This document shows, in pieces, positions 38,656 through 47,293 of a DNA stretch of 64,000 nt. The stretch covers positions 248,001 to 312,000 of the forward strand of contig NZ_LHVO01000018.1 of NCBI RefSeq assembly GCF_001269925.1, read 5' to 3'. Both the position numbers and the translations under genes were made by a program. The DNA comes from Pseudomonas sp. MIACH. GTDB lineage: Bacteria > Pseudomonadota > Gammaproteobacteria > Pseudomonadales > Pseudomonadaceae. Position 1 is the first letter of the stretch; every line of letters begins with the position of its first letter. Below the pieces are notes generated by a model that saw nothing but the letters and a program-made list of their open reading frames with translations, was not told the origin of the DNA and searched no databases.

Positions 38656-39924
38656 ATGAGTAAACGTATCGTTGTGACAGGCATGGGTGCGCTGACGCCA
38701 CTGGGTGCTGACGTTGAGTCAACCTGGAAACGCCTGTTGAACGGGCAGTCGGGCATTCGTCGCCTGCCTGAAGAGCTCATCGGTGACCTGGCCATCAGCA
38801 TCGGCGGCCAAGTCCAGAGCGCGCTGCAGGATCCTGAAGCCGGGTTCGATCCTGATCGCCTGTTGGCGGCCAAAGAACAGCGCAAGATGGACCGTTTTAT
38901 CCTGTTCGCACTGGCGGCGGCCGATGAAGCCTTGAAGCAGGCCGGCTGGGCACCAAAGACCTTGCAAGAACAGGAACGCACCGCAACCATCATCGCCTCG
39001 GGCGTCGGCGGCTTTCCGGCCATCGCTGAGGCGGTACGCACCACCGACAGCAAAGGGCCACGACGCTTGTCGCCGTTCACCATTCCATCGTTCCTGAGCA
39101 ATATGGCCGCCGGGCATGTATCGATCAACTATGGCTTGAAAGGCCCGTTGGGGGCACCGGTCACGGCCTGTGCGGCGGGTGTGCAGGCCATTGGCGACGC
39201 CGCGCGGATGATCCGTGCAGGCGAAGTGGATGTGGCGGTGTGCGGGGGAGCCGAAGCGGCGATCCACCGGGTCAGCCTGGCCGGCTTTGCGGCGGCGCGG
39301 GCTTTGTCCAGCGACTTTAACGACGCACCCGAGCGCGCCTCGCGCCCATTCGATCAGGCGCGTGACGGTTTTGTCATGGGCGAAGGCGCCGGCATCCTGG
39401 TGATCGAGGAACTGGAACACGCCCTAGCACGCGGTGCCCAGCCGATCGCAGAACTGGTGGGCTACGGCACCAGTGCCGATGCCTACCACATGACGGCTGG
39501 CCCGGAAGACGGTGACGGCGCGCGCCGGGCGATGACGCAGGCCTTGCGCCAGGCGGGCATCGAGGCGTCCGCGGTGCAGTACCTGAATGCGCACGCCACC
39601 TCGACGCCGGTGGGCGACAAAGGCGAATTGGCGGCCATCAGGACCGTATTCGGGCCCGGTGGTCGCCTGGCGATCAGCTCGACCAAGTCCGCCACTGGGC
39701 ACTTGCTCGGCGCTGCGGGCGGCATCGAAGCCATCTTCACCGTGCTTGCCCTGCGCGATCAGGTCGCACCGGTGACGCTCAACCTGGAAAACCCGGATGA
39801 CCTGGCCGAAGGGTTGGACATGGTGCGCGGTGATGCGCGGCCCATGCCGATGGAATATGCGCTGTCCAACGGCTTCGGGTTTGGTGGCGTGAATGCCAGC
39901 GTGCTGTTCCGCCGCTGGGTATAA
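38656..39924 (+). CDS. fabF: 3-oxoacyl-ACP synthase II (FabF-type), stand-alone paralogue
   Basis: A 422-residue ketosynthase that condenses malonyl-ACP with an acyl-ACP in fatty acid elongation. The Cys-His-His set is visible: the nucleophile in VTACAAGVQ, NAHATSTPVGD and SATGHLLGAAGG. The start is the ATG at 38656 (CGGAG upstream), not the TTG two codons before. No other fab gene or acyl carrier protein is adjacent, so this is probably an accessory FabF copy under the divergent HxlR regulator, perhaps adjusting acyl-chain composition or supplying a side pathway. Enzyme class is certain; the pathway is inferred. Confidence 0.9.
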   Translation: MSKRIVVTGMGALTPLGADVESTWKRLLNGQSGIRRLPEELIGDLAISIGGQVQSALQDPEAGFDPDRLLAAKEQRKMDRFILFALAAADEALKQAGWAPKTLQEQERTATIIASGVGGFPAIAEAVRTTDSKGPRRLSPFTIPSFLSNMAAGHVSINYGLKGPLGAPVTACAAGVQAIGDAARMIRAGEVDVAVCGGAEAAIHRVSLAGFAAARALSSDFNDAPERASRPFDQARDGFVMGEGAGILVIEELEHALARGAQPIAELVGYGTSADAYHMTAGPEDGDGARRAMTQALRQAGIEASAVQYLNAHATSTPVGDKGELAAIRTVFGPGGRLAISSTKSATGHLLGAAGGIEAIFTVLALRDQVAPVTLNLENPDDLAEGLDMVRGDARPMPMEYALSNGFGFGGVNASVLFRRWV

Positions 39925-39997
39925 GCCAGCGGTTTGCCCCTGAGGGTATTTTCGGGGACCATGGGTGCCTTTCTGTCACTGCCAGCACGAGGCGCCC

Positions 39998-40441
39998 ATG
40001 GCCAACCACGACCTGTCCTACACCCCCGACCCGGATGCCGAGTCGATTTCCTCCGACGTTATCGGTTTCAACGGCATCCTCGTCTCCACCCAGATCCCCA
40101 CTCGCGCCGACGGCAGCCTGGAGCTGGGCGATATCACGCTGCAAAGCGAATGCACCCTGCAAGCCTTGAAAGTGGCGTTGGAAAAAGCCGGCAGCAGCAT
40201 GGACCGGGTCATGCACCTGACCATTTATCTGACCGATATGGCCGACCGCGCAGCGTTCAACGAGGTCTACAAACGCTTCTTCGCCAAGCCCTGGCCCGTG
40301 CGCGCGGCGGTTGGCGTGGCTGCACTGGCGGTAGACGGCATGCGTGTGGAAGTCACGGCGATGGCCGCCAAGGCCCGAGTTGATGCCGGTCAGGCAATTC
40401 ACGGCTACAATGCCCGCCTCAACCGTGACAAGCCTGACTAA
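39998..40441 (+). CDS. RidA/YjgF-family enamine/imine deaminase
   Basis: A 147-residue single-domain RidA-like protein. It has the family core: VSTQIPTRADGSLELGDI, VYKRFFAKPWPVRAAVGVAAL with the conserved substrate arginine, and the VEVTAMA strand. RidA proteins remove reactive enamines/imines produced by PLP enzymes, protecting other PLP enzymes. The start at MANHDL is preferred because the frame before it is not family-like. It ends 7 bases before rlhA and may be co-transcribed. It could be a RidA subfamily member with another substrate. Confidence 0.88.
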   Translation: MANHDLSYTPDPDAESISSDVIGFNGILVSTQIPTRADGSLELGDITLQSECTLQALKVALEKAGSSMDRVMHLTIYLTDMADRAAFNEVYKRFFAKPWPVRAAVGVAALAVDGMRVEVTAMAAKARVDAGQAIHGYNARLNRDKPD

Positions 40442-40448
40442 AAAAACT

Positions 40449-42428
40449 ATGTCCTTGCCCAAGCATCACCTGGAATTGCTCAGCCCTGCCCGCGATGTCG
40501 CCATCGCGCGCGAGGCCATCCTGCATGGCGCCGACGCCATCTACATCGGCGGCCCCAGCTTCGGCGCGCGCCATAACGCGTGCAACGAAGTGAGCGATAT
40601 CGCTCAACTGGTGGAATTCGCCCGTCGTTACCACGCCCGCGTGTTCACGACCATCAACACCATCTTGCATGACAACGAACTCGAAGCCGCACGCAAGCTG
40701 ATCCATCAGCTCTACGACGCCGGTGTCGATGCGTTGATCGTGCAAGACCTGGGCGTGATGGAGCTGGATATTCCGCCCATCGAGCTGCACGCCAGCACCC
40801 AGACCGATATTCGCACCCTGGGCCGCGCCAAGTTCCTCGACCAGGCCGGTTTCTCGCAGTTGGTCCTGGCCCGTGAGCTGAACCTGCAGGAAATCCGTGC
40901 CATCGCCGACGAGACCGATGCCGCCATCGAGTTCTTTATCCACGGCGCCCTGTGCGTGGCGTTCTCCGGGCAGTGCAACATCTCCCACGCGCAAAATGGC
41001 CGCAGCGCCAACCGTGGCGACTGCTCCCAGGCCTGCCGCCTGCCGTACACCTTGAAAGATGACCAGGGCCGCGTCGTGGCCTTTGAAAAGCACCTGCTGT
41101 CGATGAAAGACAACAACCAGAGCGCCAACCTGCGCGCCCTGGTCGAAGCCGGCGTGCGTTCGTTCAAGATCGAAGGCCGCTACAAGGACATGGGCTATGT
41201 GAAGAACATCACCGCCTATTACCGCCAGCGCCTCGACGAAATCCTCGAAGACCGTCCGGACCTCTCCCGCGCGTCCAGCGGCCGTACCGCGCATTTCTTC
41301 CTGCCCGACCCGGAAAAAACCTTCCACCGTGGCAGCACCGACTACTTTGTCAGCGACCGCAAGATCGACATCGGCGCCTTCGACACCCCGACCTTCACCG
41401 GCCTGCCGGTGGGTGTGGTGGAAAAAGCCGGCAAGCGTGACCTGCAAGTGATCACTCATGAGCCGCTGTCAAACGGCGACGGCCTCAATGTGCTGGTCAA
41501 GCGCGAAGTGGTGGGTTTCCGCGCCAACATCGCCGAGCCCAAGGGCGAGTTCGAGGAAGACGGTGAGAAGCGCTACCGCTACCGCGTCGAGCCGAATGAA
41601 ATGCCGGCCGGCCTGCATCAGTTGCGCCCCAACCACCCGCTGAACCGCAACCTGGACCACAACTGGCAGCAGGCATTGCTCAAGACCTCGGCCGAACGCC
41701 GTATCGGCCTGTCATGGGTCGCACGTTTGCGCGAAGAACAGCTGGAAGTCACCGCCACCAGCGAAGAAGGCATCTGCGCCAGCGTCACCCTGCCCGGCCC
41801 GTTCGGCGTGGCCAACAAGCCGGAACAGGCGCTGGACACCCTGCGCGACCTGCTTGGCCAACTCGGTACCACCGAGTATCACGCCACCCGTATCGAACTG
41901 GATGCGCCGCAGGCGTTTTTCATTCCCAACTCGCAACTCAAGGCATTGCGCCGCGAAGTGATCGAAGCGCTGACCGCCGCCCGTGTTGCCGCACACCCGC
42001 GTGGCGGGCGCAAATCCGAAACCACGCCGCCGCCGGTGTACCCGGAAGCGCACCTGTCGTTCCTGGCCAACGTCTACAATCAGAAAGCCCGCGACTTCTA
42101 TCACCGTCACGGCGTGAAGCTGATCGACGCGGCCTTCGAAGCCCACGAAGAAACCGGCGAAGTGCCGGTGATGATCACCAAGCACTGCCTGCGTTTCTCG
42201 TTCAACCTCTGCCCTAAACAGGCCAAGGGTGTTACGGGTGTGAAGACCAAGGTCGCGCCGATGCAGTTGATTCATGGCGACGAAGTGCTGACCCTGAAGT
42301 TCGACTGCAAACCCTGCGAGATGCACGTGGTGGGCAAGATCAAGGGGCATATCCTGGGGCTGCCGCAACCGGGCAGTGCCGTGGAGCATTTCAACCCGGA
42401 AAATCTCATCTATCAGGGCACGCACTGA
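40449..42428 (+). CDS. rlhA: U32-family 23S rRNA C2501 hydroxylase (RlhA/YdcP-like)
   Basis: A 659-residue U32-family protein, close in length to E. coli RlhA (YdcP, 653). Known role of that protein: hydroxylation of C2501 in 23S rRNA, with prephenate-linked chemistry. Seen here: N-terminal LELLSPARDVAIAREAILHGADAIYIGG, the U32 Cys cluster region CNISHAQNGRSANRGDCSQACR, KDNNQSANLRALVEAGVRSFKIEGRYKD, and a C-terminal half with the CPKQAKGV and FDCKPCEM cysteines, probably iron-sulphur or zinc ligands. The ATG at 40449 follows ridA by 7 bases. The shorter U32 proteins TrhP/UbiU are excluded by length. Confidence 0.85.
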   Translation: MSLPKHHLELLSPARDVAIAREAILHGADAIYIGGPSFGARHNACNEVSDIAQLVEFARRYHARVFTTINTILHDNELEAARKLIHQLYDAGVDALIVQDLGVMELDIPPIELHASTQTDIRTLGRAKFLDQAGFSQLVLARELNLQEIRAIADETDAAIEFFIHGALCVAFSGQCNISHAQNGRSANRGDCSQACRLPYTLKDDQGRVVAFEKHLLSMKDNNQSANLRALVEAGVRSFKIEGRYKDMGYVKNITAYYRQRLDEILEDRPDLSRASSGRTAHFFLPDPEKTFHRGSTDYFVSDRKIDIGAFDTPTFTGLPVGVVEKAGKRDLQVITHEPLSNGDGLNVLVKREVVGFRANIAEPKGEFEEDGEKRYRYRVEPNEMPAGLHQLRPNHPLNRNLDHNWQQALLKTSAERRIGLSWVARLREEQLEVTATSEEGICASVTLPGPFGVANKPEQALDTLRDLLGQLGTTEYHATRIELDAPQAFFIPNSQLKALRREVIEALTAARVAAHPRGGRKSETTPPPVYPEAHLSFLANVYNQKARDFYHRHGVKLIDAAFEAHEETGEVPVMITKHCLRFSFNLCPKQAKGVTGVKTKVAPMQLIHGDEVLTLKFDCKPCEMHVVGKIKGHILGLPQPGSAVEHFNPENLIYQGTH

Positions 42429-43308
42429 CCCTATGGGAGCGGGGCCACCACCAGCCCCGCTGCAACCCCGCCGCTGCCAGCAGAATTGCCGCCACCCCCA
42501 GCCATTGCAGCCAGCCCAGGCGATGCCCGAAGGCGATCCAATCGACGAAGATCGCCGCAATCGGGTAGATAAACGACAGTGCGCCGGTGATGGCGGTGGG
42601 CAGTTTCTGGATCGCGCCATACAGCAACACATACATCAAACCGGTGTGCACCACGCCGAGCGTCGCCAGTGCCGCCCAGGCGTTGGTGATGACCGGCAAG
42701 CTATGCCAGGGCACCAGCGGCGCCAATAGCAGCGCGCCCGTCGTCACCTGGATCAACGCCATCAAATGCGGCGGTACGTCCTTCAAACGCTTGATGATCA
42801 GTGCGGCAATCGCATACAGCAATGCCGCGCCCAGCGCCAAGGCAATGCCTGCAAGGTAATCGTCGCCGGTTGGCTGATCGCCATGGGCCGTGACAATCGC
42901 CAGCATTCCCAGGAACGCCACGCTCAGCCACGCCAGTTTCTGCACGGTGATCTTTTCCCCGAGGAACAGCGCCGCCAGCATCACCAACATGAACGGCTGC
43001 ACGTTGTACACCGCCGTACTGATGGCGATCGATGCACGGGAATAGGATTCGAACAGCAGCAACCAATTGCCGACAATCGCCACGCCACTGAGCATCGCCA
43101 GGCCGAGCTTGGCCTTATTGAGCAGGTCCAGCCGCAGGTAACCCAGCAGCGCGCACACCAGCAACAGGGTCAGCCCACCGATCACGCAGCGCCAGAACAC
43201 CACTTCGATCACCGACACACCGGACACCAGCACGAACCAGCCGATGGTGCCCGAAATCAGCATGGCGGTGATCATTTCCCACGAACCGCGACGGATGGAT
43301 GAATCCAT
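42406..43308 (-). CDS. EamA/DMT-family inner-membrane transporter
   Basis: A 300-residue protein with about ten hydrophobic helices in two EamA repeats, the pattern of the drug/metabolite transporter superfamily. LLFESYSRASIAISTAVYNVQPFMLVM is the typical end of repeat 1. GAGGAG lies 7 bases before the ATG. It is divergent from an Lrp/AsnC regulator, an arrangement common for amino-acid exporters, so efflux of an amino acid or analogue is likely. Its 3' end overlaps that of rlhA by 23 bases, tail to tail. Confidence 0.88.
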   Translation of the reverse strand: MDSSIRRGSWEMITAMLISGTIGWFVLVSGVSVIEVVFWRCVIGGLTLLLVCALLGYLRLDLLNKAKLGLAMLSGVAIVGNWLLLFESYSRASIAISTAVYNVQPFMLVMLAALFLGEKITVQKLAWLSVAFLGMLAIVTAHGDQPTGDDYLAGIALALGAALLYAIAALIIKRLKDVPPHLMALIQVTTGALLLAPLVPWHSLPVITNAWAALATLGVVHTGLMYVLLYGAIQKLPTAITGALSFIYPIAAIFVDWIAFGHRLGWLQWLGVAAILLAAAGLQRGWWWPRSHRVSACPDR

Positions 43309-43417
43309 GATTGATGCTCCTCAAGTGAGGCTCAATTATGGCAATCTGCTTGTGAGCGGCTCCAGCGACTAAAAAAGGCAAAACCCCGAAATTACCTTTT
43401 CTTATTAGGCGAACACC

Positions 43418-43861
43418 ATGATCGACACCATCGACCAGCAACTCATCGCCGCCTTGATGGATGACTCGCGATTATCCCTCAAGGCCCTGGCGGGCATCAC
43501 CGGGCTGTCCTCGCCCAGCGTCGGCGAACGCCTGCGCCGCCTGGAAGAACGCGGCGTGCTGACCCACTACACCGTCGACATCGACCCCAAGCACTTCGGC
43601 TACCTGCTGCAAGCCATCGTGCGCATCCGCCCCCTGCCCGGCAAATTGCAGGAAGTGGAGCGCCAGATCCAGGCGATCCCCGAGTTCACCGAATGCGACA
43701 AGGTCACCGGCGAAGACTGCTTCATCGCGCGCCTGCACGTGCGCACCATGGACCATCTCGACAGCCTGCTGGATCGGATCAACGCCTATGCCGAAACCAA
43801 CACCGCCATCGTCAAGAAAACCCCAGTAAAGCGACGTTTACCGCCGCTGACCAACGACTGA
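43418..43861 (+). CDS. Lrp/AsnC-family transcriptional regulator
   Basis: A 147-residue regulator with the N-terminal helix-turn-helix (MIDTIDQQLIAALMDDSRLSLKALA, VGERLRRLEERGVL) and the C-terminal RAM effector domain (VTGEDCFIARLHV). Such proteins sense amino acids. It is divergent from the EamA exporter across a 109-base AT-rich gap, so it probably controls that exporter. The effector is unknown. Confidence 0.9.
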   Translation: MIDTIDQQLIAALMDDSRLSLKALAGITGLSSPSVGERLRRLEERGVLTHYTVDIDPKHFGYLLQAIVRIRPLPGKLQEVERQIQAIPEFTECDKVTGEDCFIARLHVRTMDHLDSLLDRINAYAETNTAIVKKTPVKRRLPPLTND

Positions 43862-43880
43862 CCCGTAACACACCGATTCC

Positions 43881-44014
43881 TGTGGCGAGCGGGCTTGCCC
43901 CGCGTTGGGCTGCGGAGCGGCCCCTAAACCTGAGCACTCACTATGCCTGGATAAACGCGGTGCCTTTATTGGGGCTGCTCCGCAGCCCAACGCGGGGCAA
44001 GCCCGCTCGCCACA
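43881..44014. repeat. REP pair (BIME) upstream of RAYT
   Basis: Two 44-base arms, 43881-43924 (TGTGGCGAGCGGGCTTGCCC...) and 43971-44014, are inverted copies with one mismatch, around a 46-base spacer. TGTGGCGAGCGGGCTTGCCC is the pseudomonad REP core. The same 134-bp unit recurs at 44610-44743. Confidence 0.93.
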
Positions 44015-44109
44015 ATTAGCTGTGCAATAAAAGGATACGCAACTCAACGCGGCTATTCCGCCTCCGCTGCTAGCGTCAATGCTTCTTATCCATGGAAAGG
44101 AGCAACGGA

Positions 44110-44568
44110 TTGCCTCGCCAGCCAAACTCTCACCTGTTACGTCGTGGTCGCTATTCAGAAACCGGTCGAGCCTACCTGGTCACCGCTGTCGTGCATCAAC
44201 GCCATCCATTGTTTCGCGACTTTCGCCTGGGCCGGTTATTAGTCGCGGAATTCAAGAGGGTTCATGACTCAGGGCAGGTCAACTCGCTGGCGTGGGTGAT
44301 CATGCCGGACCACTTTCATTGGTTGCTCGACCTCAATGGCACGACGTTGCCTGATGTGATGCGCCAGACCAAGTCGCGCAGCACCTTGAGCATCAACAAC
44401 GCCCGTGGCAGTCGGGAGAAATTCTGGCAGCGTGGCTACCACGACCGGGCGGTGCGGGCTGAAGACGATATTCGGAAAATGGCGCGCTATATCGTCGCCA
44501 ACCCCCTGCGAGCAGGGTTGGTGGAGCGAATTGGCGATTACCCACTGTGGGATGCTGTCTGGTTATGA
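44110..44568 (+). CDS. REP-associated tyrosine transposase (RAYT)
   Basis: A 152-residue single-domain transposase of the Y1/TnpA-REP group. It has the HUH metal motif (MPDHFHWL) and a single candidate catalytic tyrosine in the MARYIVANPLRAGLV helix. RAYTs nick and move REP hairpins and are usually single-copy, flanked by the REPs they use, exactly as here. AAGGAG at 44097-44102 is 7 bases before a TTG at 44110, so I take TTG as start (protein MPRQPNSHLLRRG...). The ATG at 44092 overlaps the ribosome site and looks unlikely. No other mobile function is near. Confidence 0.93.
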   Translation: MPRQPNSHLLRRGRYSETGRAYLVTAVVHQRHPLFRDFRLGRLLVAEFKRVHDSGQVNSLAWVIMPDHFHWLLDLNGTTLPDVMRQTKSRSTLSINNARGSREKFWQRGYHDRAVRAEDDIRKMARYIVANPLRAGLVERIGDYPLWDAVWL

Positions 44569-44609
44569 CCCATTGGGGCGAGCGGGCCTGTTGTGACAAG
44601 TGGGCTTCC

Positions 44610-44743
44610 TGTGGCGAGCGGGCTTGCCCCGCGTTGGGGCGCGAAGCGGCCCCTAAACCTGACCACTCATTGTGCCTGGATAAACGCGGTGCCTTTATTG
44701 GGGCTGCTTCGCAGCCCAACGCGGGGCAAGCCCGCTCGCCACA
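44610..44743. repeat. REP pair (BIME) downstream of RAYT
   Basis: Arms 44610-44653 and 44700-44743 are inverted copies of the same REP core, with an interior sequence nearly identical to that of the upstream unit, including spacing. Degenerate half-units (gagcgggcctgttgtga at 44580; gcccgttcgccaca at 44747) lie beside it, suggesting repeated insertion or decay. Confidence 0.92.
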
Positions 44744-44802
44744 GGAAGCCCGTTCGCCACAACGAGCCTGCTCATCACAACAGCCCCTCTTGCCACAGGA
44801 AG

Positions 44803-46263
44803 CTAGTCGTGAAGGGCCTTTGCGGCGCTCAGTAAACCTTGAAACTTGCGATAACGCGCCGCCAACACCGGCTGCTGCGTCAGGTCAGGTTCATACCGCG
44901 CCTTGACCGGCATCCCCGCCGCCAGCAACTGCGCCCCCTGCCCCAGCGCTACAAACCCTAACTTCGCTGCGCCAATACACGCGCTCAATTCACTACCCTG
45001 CAAGGTGAAGATTTCCCGCTGCAGGATATTCGCCAGCAACTGCGCCCAGTACTCACTGCGCGCGCCGCCGCCCACCAGGGCAAAAGCGGTCACGTCAGCG
45101 CCGGTCGTCTGCACCGCACACCATGCATCCAGCAAGCCGAAACCCACCCCTTCCATCACTGCATAACCAAGCATCGCCGGTGTGCAGTCGTGGCCCAGGT
45201 TCATGAAGCCGCCGCGCAGCAAAGGATCATTGTGGGGGGTGCGTTCGCCGGCCAGGTACGGCAGGAACAGCGGCGTCCCCAAAGGCACGTGCTGCTCAAT
45301 CGGCAACTGCGCCTGCACCTGCTCCAGCAGCGTCTGTTCATCGGCCATGCCCGTCAGCCGTGTGACCCAGCGCAAACAACTGGCGCCGGCGAGCATGGCG
45401 CCCATGGTGTACCAGCGGTTGGGCAGCGCGTGGCAGAAGCTGTGCACTGCACTGGCCGGATTGCCCGCCGCATGGTCGGTGATGGCGACGATGGCAGCGC
45501 TGGTCCCCAGGGTGATGAACCCATCACCGGCGTTGACCGCGCCGATGCCGACGGCTGCCACAGGGTTGTCCCCACCACCGCCGGCAATCACCACGTCAGC
45601 TGATAAGCCCAGTCCCGTGGCCGTCAACAAAGCGCTCGCCGCACCACCTTCCACCAGCCTGGGCAATTGCTCAGGCGTAAGGCCTGTAGCGCGAACCATG
45701 GGGGTAAACCATTGCCGCCGCGCCACATCCAGCCACAACGTACCCGCTGCGTCGGACATCTCGCTGATGCGCTCGCCACTCAAACGCAAGCGCAGGTAAT
45801 CCTTGGGCGACAGCACGCAATCAATCGCCTGGAACACCTCGGGTTCATGCTGTTGCAACCACAGCAGTTTCGGCGCGGTCAGCCCGGCCATGGGCAGGCT
45901 GCCGGTCACCTCGGCAAAGCCCGCTCCAAGGCGTTCGGCTTCGGCCACGGCACGGGAGTCGTCCCAGAGGATCGCCGGGTACAACACGCGGTTGTCCGCC
46001 CCCAGCAACACCGCGCCGTGCATTTGCCCCGACAGGCCGATACAGGCCACGCGGGTAAACGCCTCGTGTCTGCGCAGTTGCTCCAACGCCTGCAAGCAGG
46101 CTTGCCACCAATCTTCCGGCGCCTGTTCAGACCAGCCGCTGTGCCGGCGCGACACGCTCAAGCGCACGCCGGCATGGGCCAGCACCGCGCCCGTGGCGTC
46201 CATGAGGATGGCTTTGAGTTCCGATGTGCCCAGGTCAATGCCCAGGGAAACAGGACTGTTCAT
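44803..46263 (-). CDS. xylB: Xylulokinase-type FGGY sugar kinase
   Basis: A 486-residue FGGY-family kinase, close in length to XylB (484). It should phosphorylate D-xylulose or a related ketopentose. N-terminal GIDLGTSELKAILMD is the phosphate-1 region. GLSGQMHGAVLL and LWDDSRAVAEAERLG are xylulokinase-like and the C-terminal GGGARSEYWAQLLANIL is the FGGY adenosine motif. The ATG at 46261-46263 is chosen because the upstream 23 codons run into the LacI gene end. It is last in the sugar-import operon. No xylose isomerase is in the window, so the true substrate could be a pentitol-derived ketose. Confidence 0.88.
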   Translation of the reverse strand: MNSPVSLGIDLGTSELKAILMDATGAVLAHAGVRLSVSRRHSGWSEQAPEDWWQACLQALEQLRRHEAFTRVACIGLSGQMHGAVLLGADNRVLYPAILWDDSRAVAEAERLGAGFAEVTGSLPMAGLTAPKLLWLQQHEPEVFQAIDCVLSPKDYLRLRLSGERISEMSDAAGTLWLDVARRQWFTPMVRATGLTPEQLPRLVEGGAASALLTATGLGLSADVVIAGGGGDNPVAAVGIGAVNAGDGFITLGTSAAIVAITDHAAGNPASAVHSFCHALPNRWYTMGAMLAGASCLRWVTRLTGMADEQTLLEQVQAQLPIEQHVPLGTPLFLPYLAGERTPHNDPLLRGGFMNLGHDCTPAMLGYAVMEGVGFGLLDAWCAVQTTGADVTAFALVGGGARSEYWAQLLANILQREIFTLQGSELSACIGAAKLGFVALGQGAQLLAAGMPVKARYEPDLTQQPVLAARYRKFQGLLSAAKALHD

Positions 46264-46279
46264 GCGTGTGTTATTCCAA

Positions 46280-47272
46280 TCAATGACAGCCACAGGAGTT
46301 ACGTAACTGCAGGGTCGGCGCGAGACGCACACTTTGGGGCGGTGCGTCAGGCGACGCCATGCGCTGCAGCAACAGGTCGACCGCGCGGGCGCCGAGGGCC
46401 TTGACCGGCTGTGCGATCAGGCTCAGGCGCGGCACGAAAAAATCCGCCCAGTCAAAATCATCAAAGCCCACCAGGGCCATCTGTCTCGGCACTTCAAGCT
46501 GCGCGTCACGCAAGGCGTGCATCGCGCCGAGGGTCATCAGGTTATTGCCGGCCATGATCGCCGTGGGTGGCGAAGCCAGGCCCAGCAACTGCACCGTGGC
46601 CTGGCGCGCAGGCTCAGTGTTGGAGCCGCCGTTGACCAGCAACTGCGGATCAAACGCCAACCCCGCCGCGTGCAACGCCGCGCGGTAACCCGCTACCCGC
46701 TCATCCGTAGTACTGAACCCCGTGCGCCCGGCGATAAAACCGATGCGGCGGTGCCCGTGCCCGATCAGGTGTTCAATCAGCGCCTGGGTGGCCTGGGCAT
46801 TCTCCACCCCGACCTGGTCAAACTGCTCGCTCATCATCCGGTCCACCAACACCGTCGGAATCTCGTTGGCGCGCATGTATTCCAGGGCCATCGAACCGTT
46901 CGACGGCGCCAGCACAATACCGTCGACCCGCCGATGATGCAGCGCCGTGACGACCCGCAGCTCCTGCTCCGGGTCGTCGTGGGTGTCGACAAACAGCATC
47001 ATGTAGCCGTGTTTGGCGCACTCGGTTTCAATCGCGTGCACCGTCTCGCTGAAGTAATGGTTGGACAGCGCCGAGATCGCCACGCCAATCGTGTTGGTAC
47101 TCGACCGCGCCAGCGAGCGCGCCAGGGTGTTGGGGATATACCCCAGCGCCTGGATCGCCTGCTGCACCGCCAGCACCGTGGCCGGGCTGACTTTGCGGGT
47201 GCCGTTCAACACGTGTGACACGGTCGACGTCGACACCCCCGCCCTGCTTGCCACGTCATCCATGGTCACCAC
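46280..47272 (-). CDS. LacI-family transcriptional repressor
   Basis: A 330-residue repressor. The N-terminal headpiece has MDDVASRAGVSTSTVSHVLNG and the hinge helix PNTLARSLARSSTNTIGV; the C-terminal sugar-binding domain contains AGRTGFSTTDERVAGYRAAL. A GTG at 47272 with GAGG 9 bases upstream is the likeliest start; an ATG three codons later is the alternative. It lies between the binding-protein gene (21-base gap) and the kinase (16-base gap), so it is in the operon it probably controls. Two LacI-type palindromes lie upstream of the first gene at 50852 and 50888. Confidence 0.92.
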   Translation of the reverse strand: MVTMDDVASRAGVSTSTVSHVLNGTRKVSPATVLAVQQAIQALGYIPNTLARSLARSSTNTIGVAISALSNHYFSETVHAIETECAKHGYMMLFVDTHDDPEQELRVVTALHHRRVDGIVLAPSNGSMALEYMRANEIPTVLVDRMMSEQFDQVGVENAQATQALIEHLIGHGHRRIGFIAGRTGFSTTDERVAGYRAALHAAGLAFDPQLLVNGGSNTEPARQATVQLLGLASPPTAIMAGNNLMTLGAMHALRDAQLEVPRQMALVGFDDFDWADFFVPRLSLIAQPVKALGARAVDLLLQRMASPDAPPQSVRLAPTLQLRNSCGCH

Positions 47273-47293
47273 GACGCTGTTCCTCTCACGCTA

